Of a stretch of DNA of 64,000 bases, positions 22,801 to 35,600 are shown in pieces (positions within the stretch are counted from its first letter, which is position 1; the number at the start of each line of letters is the position of its first letter). The translations under genes and the position numbers were made by a program. Location: positions 186,001 to 250,000 of the forward strand of contig JAOTOM010005180.1 in assembly GCA_034440615.1 (NCBI GenBank), written 5' to 3'. The stretch is from Ashinkailepas kermadecensis (Eukaryota > Arthropoda > Thecostraca > Neolepadidae). The notes beneath the pieces were generated by a model. That model made no database searches, was not told the DNA's origin, and saw nothing but the letters and a program-made list of their open reading frames with translations.

Positions 22801-25800
22801 ATACGAAGCAAGTTTACATCAGTTACCTGGCCCAACCTGACCATCACACTTCTGAAGCTTCCCATGATACATTGTTCTCGTGTTTCCAGTCACTTTATTC
22901 ACTCAGCATTATTCCTTCGCCTCGGTTGTTCTCGAGCCACTGATGTGCCAGTGATCGGTCGGCCGTCGGTGGGACGGATCTCGCTGCGGGTGCTCTCGAG
23001 CCACTGATGTGCCAGTGATCGGTCGGCCGTCGGTGGGACGGATCTCGCCGCGGGTGCTCTCGAGCCACTGATGTGTCAGTGATCCGGTCGGGTGCCGGCG
23101 GGACGGGTCTCGTCGCGCGGTGCTCTCGAACCACTGATTGTTGGTCGGCCGTCAGTGGGACGGATCTCCGCGGGTGCTCTCAATATGTGCCGGTGTCCCG
23201 CCGGGAGACGGGTCTCGTCGCGCGGTGCTCTCGAACCACTGAGCGATCGGGTATCGGCCGAGTGGATCTCACAGCCGGGTGCTCCCGAGCAACCGATATT
23301 CGCAACATCAAGTGAACACTGTTGAATCATTATTTGTAATGTGCATGTTCTCTCATGTTTGTCTTCCCATAATAATATAGGCTACCCATGTATCTGAAAT
23401 TTTATGCACCCAAAAAGCACAACTCCACAAAATTATCATCTCATTTGTTTGCTCAATTGGAGGTGGAATGGTACTGTTTGACAGTAAACTGCTTTGTGAT
23501 CAAGTGTTCAAGATTCACTGGAGGGTGCAAGCTAAGGTTCTTATGTCACAGGTTTAAAAAATCGAATTCGATTATCCCAGTATTGTCTGCTCCACATCAA
23601 CGATTAGTACAAAGCACAAATCCAAGTCTGGCTTTGACTGAGATCTTGCAGAGAATCATGTATATATGATACTCAGACTCGGTCTTCAGTGACTGAGCCC
23701 ACTGCCCAATTTATTATTTAACATTTTGTAAAGCATGGGGGTCTGAGCATTGATGAGACAGCTGATTTACCTGCATGGTAATCTATGTGTTTATTATGGT
23801 GAAAGGCTACAGCATAGAGACCCTTTCCTTATTATTCATTAGCTCAGCTGATGCATTTATATTTAGCAGATTCAGCTGTACTAAGACTAGTTTATTGTAC
23901 TCACATTTATTCTGATTGCCCGTCAAGCCTCCTTCTGGCGCATAGGTTGGGAAAAGAGGCCTGTTTTTAGACCGTAAATGCGATAAAATAATGAAAACAT
24001 GGAATAATAAATGATGACTTCTCTACTTAAAATGCATTTGTGAGCAGCCCATAAACACAGCTGAAAAAAGAATCCTGTTTGTAACAATTCAACATCAACC
24101 TGCCAAATGATCAAATGCTCCCCATTAACTCAAAGCTTGTGCCATACAACATACACTGTGCATGCAAGGAAAGGTTGCACTGTTTATAGAGCATTAGGCC
24201 TTTATCACATCTTGTTCATGCAATTATGTCAAATATGGCATGCTTTATTGGTGTGGCCAGCACTGTTTTCAGTCTGGCAAATTAATCTGATGTTTTTATC
24301 ATGCGGTGTGATACAACTTTATCAGATAAAAGCTGGTGAGATAAAACCTTATCATGCCCCATCAGGTAAACTAAACAATCGGGCAATCCGTTTGTTTAAC
24401 AATTAACCCTTCAGGAGTATGCTGCAGTAGAACCCCTTCGCACCCCTGGTCCACCTGAAAAGACAAACTTGATGAAATCGTGTGGCTGACATAGCGCAAG
24501 ATTCCTCATTGAAACAATACTTTTGGGAAGCAGCGATACTATGATAGAAGCAGTCACCGTCGCTAAATAGTGAGACCAGTAAGGATGGACAACTGTTCCC
24601 ATGTCCGGCACAAACGACTACAAAGTTTGAAGCGCATCAATAAAAACTAAATGTGCCATTTCGGAACTGGACCACGACCAGGATCTGTGACGAATCGGGA
24701 CGTCTTGAAGCACTAGCTCGTCAGCGGGACACCGAATCTAATGGAAAATTATGACATCGGCAGCATATAGAAGGCAGGTGGAAACAGGGTTCAATTTACT
24801 TGTTGGGATCGTGGATTGAATAGAACAATGTTGGAACATTCGAATTCGAAGAGGATGATATTGTCCATGCACCTGACAATAAAATTTATTTTTTCCAAAT
24901 ACATTTGTATGTGAGATTCAGATATGCTTATCTAACAGCAATAAGTTTGCTAAAAAAGTTCCATTCAATCTTTTGACAAAAGGGAGTGGATACTTTTGGG
25001 GAGAGGAGAGGATAATGTTCTGGATGACAAGCATCCTGAACAAGGTCATGCTTCCAACCATGGGCGGGAGTTCTCATTTGGAAGCTCGTCGATGTATATT
25101 AAAACAATAATGAGCACTAGCAATGCTCCTGGAACGCCTAGTCTCACTATTTTCCAATCAGAGATCTCTCGTTCACGACAACCCTCCGGCGCCTATCGGA
25201 CAGATACGAGGCGAACCACTTCAACGCTGATTCATGCCTTATAGCTTGCGAATAATGAGCTCGTGATTAACGCCTTGCAATGCTGCCGAATAGTCTATAA
25301 ATTGTGTCCCGTCTGATATCCGTCCGATATGACCTTCCACGCTAATGATCAAGAAGCACCCAAGTTTTACACACATTGCCGCCTCGTTACAAAACCGTGT
25401 CGCTCGAAGCACAGCACGGGCGCGACATGTTGCGACAGGGCGTCATACACAGCATGGGCGCGACATGTTGCGACAGGACATCATACACAGCACGGGCGCG
25501 ACATGTTGCGACAGGGCGTCATACACAGCATGGGCGCGACATGTTGCGACAGGACATCATACACAGCATGGGCGCGACATGTTGCGACAGGGCGTCATAC
25601 ACAGCATGGGCGCGACATGTTGCGACATGTTGCGACAGGACATCATACACAGCACGGGCGCGACATGTTGCGACAGGGCACCATACACAGCACGGGCGCG
25701 ACATGTTGCGACAGGGCACCATACACAGCACGGGCGCGACATGTTGCGACAGGACATCATACAAGCACGGGCCATATTCACAGGAATCTACACAGCACGG

Positions 25801-26682
25801 GCGCGACATGTTGCGACAGGACACCATACACAGCACGGGCGCGATATGTTGCGACAGGACATAACACAGCACGGGGCGGGAAGGAAACAAAGGGGCATGC
25901 ACAGCACGGGCGCGACATGTTGCGACAGGACACCATACACAGCACGGGCGCGATATGTTGCGACAGGACATCATACACAGCACAGGCGCGACATGTTGCG
26001 ACAGGACACCATACACAGCACGGGCGCGATATGTTGCGACAGGACATCATACACAGCACGGGCGCGACATGTTGCGACAGGGCACCATACACAGCATGGG
26101 CGCGACATGTTGCGACAGGGCACCATACACAGCACGGGCGCGACATGTTACGACAGGGCGTCATGAGATATGTTGCGACAGGACATCCCCTGGGTAATTT
26201 CTCAGTTTGAATACCCCTGGTTTCGATGGTTCACAATTTGACGCTGAAATAATGGCTCACTTCTCTCCACCATCCGCTACAGTACGTTTCATGGCGACTT
26301 CGGGGAGGAAATATCTGTTTATATAGGTACCTTAAACTACATTGCCAGTAGCTATCCTTTATCATCATCTAATGCTTCGTTCCCCCTGGAGAGCCCTGAA
26401 TTCCCCTGAATTCCCGTGGAAAACTCCCACGGTTGAAAGCGCGGTGGCGGCAAACACCTTCCTCATTCCTCTATCCCATATAACAAGTCCATAGTGATAT
26501 GGATTGGAGATGTACAAAAATAAACAGCTGGGATGAAAATTTGAATATGAATATACACATGCTCGAATTTGGCCACCCTTGCACGGCGACAATCGACTTA
26601 TGGTCAAGACTGGTACTATATCAATATATACATACATACATACATACATACATACATACATACATGCATACATGCATACATG

Positions 26683-26744
<62 letters not shown>

Positions 26745-26811
26745 GGTCGGCCTTATTCTGCGGTATATGACTTATTCAACATTAAGGGGGATGGTAATGA
26801 TGGTTTATTGT

Positions 26812-26863
<52 letters not shown>

Positions 26864-29800
26864 GTGTGTGTATATGTGTATGTATGTCTATACGCTTTAT
26901 ATTTTCTTGTTAGATTCAGGTACCGCTTCCCTTAGTTTTTATTAGCGTGGGTTTTCATATTTAACGTTATCGATTTCATTTTTATCCCTGTTCCTACATT
27001 CCATTTGACTTCTCGACCTTTTTACTTTTGTCCTTTTGAGTTCTTGTCTTGCGACTTTATGTCTGTACACCACTAAGCACACTGTGCTTATGCTTTGATC
27101 TTGTTAATCTAATATGTCCATTTCGAATGACGAGACTGTCGGCTCTGTCGTATTGACGTGTATTCCGTCGTCGGTACCCAGCTCAGATCAAAGGCAGCTC
27201 GCTCGCCTATGTGAACACAGGAGATGTATGATTACGGTTATTACCATTCCATGAATATTAGGAGTTGTTTTTGGAATAGAGAGCATAATTATCCAGATGG
27301 AAGTGGTATCCTCGGTGCATTACAAGCAAGAGTGCATCTCGAGTGAATTTACATTCGTGTATAGATGAAAGAAGTTCAAACCAGTGATTCATCCCGGCCG
27401 GGTTCGTCACGACCCGGCGCGGACTGACACGATAACCCGGCGCGGACTGACACGATAACCCGGCGCGGACTGACACGATAACCCGGCGCGGACTGACACG
27501 ATAACCCGGCGCGGACTGACACGATAACCCGGCGTGGACTGACACGGTAACCCGGCGTGGACTGGCACATGATAACTCGGCGTGGACTGACACGATAACC
27601 CGGCGCGGACTGACACGATAACCCGGCGCGGACTGACACGATAACCTGGCGTGGACTGACACGATAACCCGGCGTGGACTGACACGATAACCCGGCGCGG
27701 ACTGACACGATAACCCGGCGTGGACTGACACGATAACCCGGCGCGGACTGACACGATAACCCGGCGTGTACTGACACGATAACCCGGCGCGGACTGACAC
27801 GATAACCCGGCGCGGACTGACACGATAACCCGGCGCGGACTGACACGATAACCCGGCGCGGACTGACACGATAACCCGGCGCGGACTGACACGATAACCC
27901 GGCGTGGACTGACACGATAACCCGGCGCGGACTGACACGATAACCCGGCGTGGACTGCCGATATCCAGGCGTGGACTGCCGATATCCAGGCGTGGACTGA
28001 CGATAACCCGGCGTGGACTGGCACATGATAACCCGGCGTGGACTGTCACGATAACTCGGCGTGGAATGACACGATCCGACGCAACCTGAACGCCACACTA
28101 CAAACCTGAACGTGTTTTTTTTATACCGTTTTCAGATCCTTTTGCTTGGAACTAGGCCTGTTTCATTTGGTATTTTCCTAACTTTTGGCATAATTTGTCC
28201 TCAGTATTCGCTATGCTTCTTCTGAGGTGGAGTTTTGTACCTGTCGTGAGAGCACTAGCTCGATGCTGACCTGTGACGACTGCTGGGAGTTTTGTACCTG
28301 TCACGAGAGCACTAGCTAGATGCTGACCTGTGACGACTACTGGGAGTTTTGTACCTGTCGTGAGAGCACTAGCTCGATGCTGACCTGTGACAACTGCTGG
28401 AAGTTTTGTACCTGTCGTGAGAGCACTAGCTCGATGTTGACCTGTGACGACTGCTGGGAGTTTTGTACCTGTCGTGAGAGCACTAGCTCGATGCTGACCT
28501 GTGACGACTGCTGGGAGTTTTGTACCTGTCGTGAGAGCACTAGCTCGATGTTGACCTGTGACGACTGCTGGGAGTTTTGTACCTGTCGTGAGAGCACTAG
28601 CTCGATGTTGACCTGTGACGACTGCTGGGAGTTTTGTACCTGTCGTGAGAGCACTAGCTCGATGTTGATCTGTGATGACTGCTGGGAGTTTTGTACCTGT
28701 CGTGAGAGCACTAGCTCGATGTTGACCTGTGACGACTGCTGGGAGTTTTGTACCTGTCGTGAGAGCACTGTCTCGATGTTCACCTGTGGCGACTGCTCGT
28801 GTTGCAGCTGTTCTGGGAGAAGAGCCTGCAGGGACTGCGCGCCTGCGACATCACCGAGCAGCAGCTCCTGAATGTGCAGCTTCCGAAGGCGCTGCGCCAC
28901 ATCGGCCCCAACACGGACGACGCGGTGAGGCGAAGTGAACTGCATCCTGCTCCCCCTGCACTCTACACTCTACACCGCTGACCAATCCAACTTCTACCTG
29001 GATGATATTTATTTTCGCTGTCCACAAAAAATGAACACCGACATGCCGCTGACAATTTTAAGCTGTGGTTTGGTATCATTGGCGGCGGTCTTGGTAACTC
29101 AGGTGTTGCGTTAGCTCAGTCGGTAGGGCGTTGGATTCTTGATCGCAAGACCGCGGGTTCGAACCCCATAACTGGCGGGATTACCAAGTGCATCCACGAC
29201 CAACTGGCGTGAGATGTTGGCGATTCTATGTGGTCTAGCAGTCGAATGTGTCGTAAAATAGCCAATGTTCTTATTCTCCACAGCATAATAAAGGGATATG
29301 GCTGTCTGGGGCACGGCATAATGCGGAAACATGACTATTCTGAGTCGGAGCGAAATACTGGGACGTGGCTAACTTGGATCACAGCACAATATGTTGTCAT
29401 GGCTACTCTGGATCAAACTGGCGAACACTGGTGCCAAATTGCTGATTGTAACAGGACATCAAGTGTTTTCTTATATAATTATAGTTTGAGAACTGGAAAA
29501 TTCCAATACCTTTTCCCAACACTTTCCCCACATTAGTTTCAGCTTGTTCTGTTGAGACACGGGCTTTGATTCTTGATTCACTCGATTCTTGATTCTTGCC
29601 ACGTCGTGGTGTGTTATGCTTGAAGTAGATCCATTCAAGTATTTAAATTGGGCACAAATTGTATCTAATGTGCCTAGAGCGACCTGACACTAAAACACCG
29701 AATCACGATTTAGTCCTGATTCACCAATCACTGCGTGACGCAAGAAAGTTGTGATCAATGTCAGCAGTGCCCGCAAAACAATGCAGCCGTTATCACAGAC

Positions 29801-32644
29801 GGTTTGATTAATGTAAAATTCACTTTCGGAATTCCTCCAGCACATCACATTGGAGACAGCTTGATGAGATTCGCACTTCCTTTCCTTTCCACGTGGTAAT
29901 AGCGAATGCATAGACTGGCGCTCATGCATGCGAGTGTAGGTTGCAATCTACTTGTCCCTGTTCATGATCCATAGATTGACGCGGCGAGCCCCAGCAGCAG
30001 AACCATAACTACACCAGCGCACGTGAATTTGGTTCGGTCTTATCCTGCGGAATGTGTCCTATTCAGCATAAACGGTGACAATAATGCTAGTTTATTGAAG
30101 CTCAAATCCATCTGGACATTTTAGTTGCCTTTAGCTTTTGATGAAAAGGTAACTTCTCTACATTTTTATTAGGTACCACTGTGCCTCATGACGTGGAGTA
30201 ATTCGCAGTTAAGGTTCAGATAGAATATGTCAAATGGAATAGAACATGACACACGAATATTCAGCTTTCCTTCATTCGATAGTTGGACAGGAGAAACTTG
30301 GACACGGTAACAACTTTGGATACAGTATTTCATGTTAATTCTTTCAATGTAAAAGACAATTGGCGTTACTTCTACTATATTACGCCAACTTCCAAAATAT
30401 ACAGGTGTCTATCCCTGACATCCACCACTTGTGCGTCTCTGGTTGGCAGTACACACCGAGGTGTTGCTTCAAAATCGTAGGTATTTCCACCAGGAACACG
30501 AGGATGGATTCCATGCATCTGGTAACCATTCAGCCATTCATATTTTACTAGCTAGCCATTCATGATTAACAGGAATGGAGGATCATGGGCACTGAGCCAG
30601 CCCGATCTCGACTACCAGAAACGCAAATAGTTATGGTTGCATGCAAATAATTGACAAGTAGTAAGTCGTTGGTTTTATTGAACTAAATAACTGAATAATG
30701 AATAATACCTAACAAGCATGTCCCAATCAAAGAACTTGCTTACAAAGTCCCCTGCTTTCCCGGCCCTGCTCCCTACCACATACTTCTTCCGATGTGTCCA
30801 CACCCCTCAAATTATACTCCAATCAGATTTGGATTGATGCATCTACATATATTACGTTCCTCGTCCTCGTCTATGTCCTCTGTACGTTCTGTAAATCCTC
30901 GAACAACATTTCCCCACTCTACAACAGAGATAAGGCACCCAGGGCAGGACTCGCACATGGTGTGCAAATGAACCTATATCCATAGACAGGATAATGCGCT
31001 TGTGTTCGGTGAAGTCTCATGTCCCCTGTTAATCTGAGCATGCTTCTGTGCGCGTGCAAACTCAAGCAGTTGTGTAGACATGATGAAGATAGTTTGAGTG
31101 TAATGGGTACAGCAAGCATTGAAGAAGCTCTAAATGATGCACTGAAAATTTGAGTTAGAGATCCTGGCTGAATTTTTTTTTTTGAAGTCTAATACCCAAA
31201 TCTGTATTAGAGATTCTAATAAATTGTGTAAAGAAATGAAAGTTGAAGTTTTTTGGTCAGTTTCGCCAATGTCAATCTCTGTTTTTCTTGCTGCTTCCCT
31301 TACCGCAATTCTAAACCCAGAGCATCTAAAGCCTTCTTCGTTGTATTAAACGATTTAATGAAGTTGAAGTCTAATGTCAATCTCTGTTTTTCTTGCTGCT
31401 TCCCACTTTTATGATATCCTTTCCAGAAAATTTTAAAGTCTAATACCCAAGCTGAACATGGATTTGGTGTACTGTGGTGTGTCCCAAGCCAGATTAATCA
31501 ACTGACTAGTGTGTTACCGTATGGCCTGCTGTGGCTGGCACCCTGTTTAGTATCCCGGCTAGTTCCACGCCGTTGACGGGTGGCGCTGACGTCGTTGTCC
31601 TCTGTTGTAGGTGGCGCTGCAGTCGCTGGCGACAGCACTGCACGCAGGTAGTACGCCAATCACGGGCCAGGCGGCCGCCCGACATGCGCTGGAGAAGAAC
31701 CCGGGTGTGTTCATGAACCCGCAGCAGCCGCTTGTGCAGGTATTTACATGAAGGTACCCCTCGTGGCGCGTCACATTGTGTGACTCGGCTACTGTTCCCA
31801 TTGCAATTGATACTGTAGTGCAGCAACGCAACTCGAATGAAGCTAGGTAGCTATTTGGGCTTTAGGGCGCGTCGACATCTATGGTCGGTTGGTTATTGGT
31901 TTTACGACACGTCGACTGTTGTCATGTAGCGTCGCCAATCTCTCACGCCGATTGGTCGCGGGCGAAGAGTAGCGACAGGTGAGACTCGAACCCACAAGCT
32001 TTCGATTGTGAGACGAGCATCTTACCCCTAGACCACTCGTCCCCGACATCTATGGTCATATTGCGCCCATCGAATAAAGCTAAATCAGATAAATGCCATG
32101 TGCATCAAGTATAAATAAAATCCGTGAACATTGGCGGTGCAATCAGAGATCGGGGTCCTTTAATTACAAGGTTACTCATGCCACGATTACAAAAACAGCG
32201 CTGCAGCGCCACAACTTGTGCGACGCATGCCACCAGGGGAATAGACCGACGCCGCCAACCTGACCTTGCCGAGTGGCCACCCGGTCTCGAGTACACCGTG
32301 CGTGTGTCATGACCCCATGCCCACGCAATCGGCGGCAAGTTGTTAGTCAGAGGTGTATTGGCAAACTACGGCTAAGCTCCGACGTAGACTGGCCTTTCAG
32401 TAAAATGCTCACACTTTGAATAAAATATTGCGACGAAAGCTGCTAACAAATCAAAATGACTAAACCAGCCTAGCCCTGAGGGGCGGAATTAAAAGCTTCG
32501 CTTTGGCGTAGCTCTCTCGATTTATATCTCTGTACCTATCTATCGATCTATATCTATATACCTATCCAACTATATCTATATATATATTCTTTTATATCTA
32601 CATCTATCCAATATACCTATTTATCTATCCATCTATATCTATCA

Positions 32645-32681
<37 letters not shown>

Positions 32682-35600
32682 GATCCACAGTGTGAAAGGC
32701 TTTCCGAAAGTAAATAAATACGAAAAGTAATTTCGTGTGTTACAATGATTAAATGGTTCATCGGTTCTTCCGGAAGCTAAATTGTTTTTCATTAAAGAAA
32801 TTGTTAGCACTGAAATGGTCTCAAACTGAAATTTTCAATATTCTTTCCCTAAAATGTTTGACAGGTATGCATATTGACCGATAGTTTGTGAAACATTTTG
32901 GATCGCAATTTTTGTATATTGGTTTTATCAGCCGATTTTTAATGGTCATGGAAATATTTTGCATTGAAGACAAAGATTGAAGAAGAGCGTTATTTGGGTC
33001 GAAATGCATTTGTATGTCGGCCGCAAAATTTTTGAATTAATGGCATCGATCACTGCGCCAACATATCTCAAGTTTTTGATAATGCATTCAGTGTGTTTCC
33101 GTGATGGTGTTCAGAGTCATTGAATTTGTATGTATGTCACCTACATATATGCTATGGGGTGTTTATCAGCCTGCGGTATTTGAGCCTGCAATCTAGGGTT
33201 CGTTTTAGTAAAGAAAGCATTGAAATGCTGATAAATTTCTGTTTCAGCAGGAACTGGCACATTTTGATTTAGAATGAACTCGTTTGGAATTGGTGCATGT
33301 CCACGCATTTTCCCTAATAATTCATTTAGATATGCCCAAGTTTTCTTTGAGTTGTCGGTGTTCATGAAATTTGTTCTGATAATGCATCTTTTTTTGCATC
33401 TTTGATATATTTGATATATTCTTTGATATATGGATATATTTTGTTTACATGGTGTGAATTTGTTTTCATTCAAATACAACCCGCCTACGATTAATTGATG
33501 TCAAAACCGCTTGTGTTGCCCAAGGCTCAATGGTGTGTTCCTTCCTATTATGCTCCTTTAGATATGAAAATTGTTTAATGCCCTCATTGTAAGACCGTGA
33601 TTATTCACAAGCAGACCTCTCTGGGTCAGTTTCTAGATGAACACGATGTAGGCTATTTAGAATCTGTAGTTTGACTTCATCAATTTTCCGAAAATCAAAA
33701 CACGTCAATGCTGTTTGATGATTGTTTTGTCTGCTTCCACAAACATGTCCAAATAAATATGCGCTGCTAAGTGGTCCGTAAAGAGTGTCTTGATGACATC
33801 AGAAGCAAATACGTTTCTTAAATCATAATATGAAATGCTGTCAGTTGTTGTTAATTATGTTCGTGTCCACCTTGTACGTGATATGCAATGAAAATATCGT
33901 GTGAACAAATCATATTGAAGAAAAACACTGAGTTAGCACCAGCTTTGATTGCAAATAAATCAAAATTGAAATTATCTGTTACATATGTGGGAACTTTTAA
34001 TTGTAATAATCTGATTAAGCATTCTTCCAGTTCATTCAAGAATAACACATGTGATGGTGGGCGATATATTTGGCGTATGAAAGCTGTTTGTTTGTTTCAA
34101 TTTAAAAAAGAAAGAAAATGCTTTAAGGTGTTGTAAACTGATATGGGAACATTCTTCTAGGAGCGAACTGTTTCAGGGCATGTATTGCTGAGCCACCCAC
34201 TGATTTCTCTGTGCGGCTTTAAGGTCTGGCAGGCCTAAGTAATGCAGGGTATTCATCCGAGCAAGACTAAAGTAAAAGTATTTCTTTTACATGCATTGAA
34301 ATGAGTAATCTTTTCTCCAAATTTCATTTGAAGTTGTATTTACTGTAGTTCTGTTTTCGGCCTTGCATTTTGCAAGCATTTTTATATTCAGAACATTGGC
34401 CATGGCCATGGTTGTCGACGCGCCATAAAGCCCACATAACTAACTAACTATTCAGAACATTTTTACAAGTAGAAGAATAAGATACACATGCAAATATGAT
34501 TGCTATCAGTGGCGCAGCCAGGGTTCTCCCAAGGGGGGAGGGGCGACGAAAAATGTGATGAACAGAGAAAGGTTTCGTTGCGAAGCGCACCAAAATGAAG
34601 GATTTTTTCGTGGTGAAAATCTCAATGTCTCGTTTCATCTAGTGTATTATTGGGTACTAGAAAGGCCCTTGGCTGCGCCTCTGTTGCTTATTAATTCACC
34701 TGTGCCAGATAATCAGACACACACTACCTATCATGCAGGATACTTTGGGAGAGACAGAGACAGAGGCGCGAGCGTTCGGTGTTGCAGAGTGCGTTTAAAC
34801 GTAAGCGCAGACTAGCGTGTGATGGTGTGCTGTTGTTCGGTGTAGGTGCCTACCACGACAAGGTAGACACCGTGTGATGGTGTGCTGTTGTTCGGTGTAG
34901 GTGCCTACCACGACAAGGTAGACACCGTGTGATGGTGTGCTGTTGTTCGGTGTAGGTGCCTACCACGACAAGGTAGACACCGTGTGATGGTGTGCTGTTG
35001 TTCGGTGTAGGTGCCTACCACGACAAGGTAGACACCGTGTGATGGTGTGCTGTTGTTCGGTGTAGGTGCCTACCACGACAAGGTAGACACCGTGTGATGG
35101 TGTGCTGTTGTTCGGTGTAGGTGCCTACCATGACAAGGTAGACACCGTGTGATGGTGTGCTGTTGTTCGGTGTAGGTGCCTACCACGACAAGGTAGACAC
35201 CGTGTGATGGTGTGCTGTTGTTCGGTGTAGGTGCCTACCACGACAAGGTAGACACCGTGTGATGGTGTGCTGTTGTTCGGTGTAGGTGCCTACCACGACA
35301 AGGTAGACACCGTGTGATGGTGTGCTGTTGTTCGGTGTAGGTGCCTACCACGACAAGGTAGACACCGTGTGATGGTGTGCTGTTGTTCGGTGTAGGTGCC
35401 TACCACGACAAGGTAGACAGCGTGTGATGGTGTGCTGTTGTTCGGTGTAGGTGCCCACCACGACAAGGTAGACACCGTGTGATGGTGTGCTGTTGTTCGG
35501 TGTAGGTGCCTACCACGACAAGGTAGACACCGTGTGATGCGTGGATACCAGACGCCACTGCGAGTGCCGTAGTGTCAAGTGTAAGTCCGGTCCCGTTTCG

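Noticed and set aside
25329..26210. Open frames up to 293 codons on both strands
   Set aside because: They consist entirely of the 38-bp minisatellite read in rotating frames; no start context, splice sites or non-repeat domain.
27258..28098. Minus-strand frames of 205-263 codons
   Set aside because: Translation of the 23-bp minisatellite; openness follows from a stop-free unit.
28320..28871. Cys-rich repeat protein [19 protein letters not shown] x10
   Set aside because: The frame differs from MBD2/3 exon 4 and the repeats lie between a good donor and acceptor of a conserved gene; kept only as a finding about the array.
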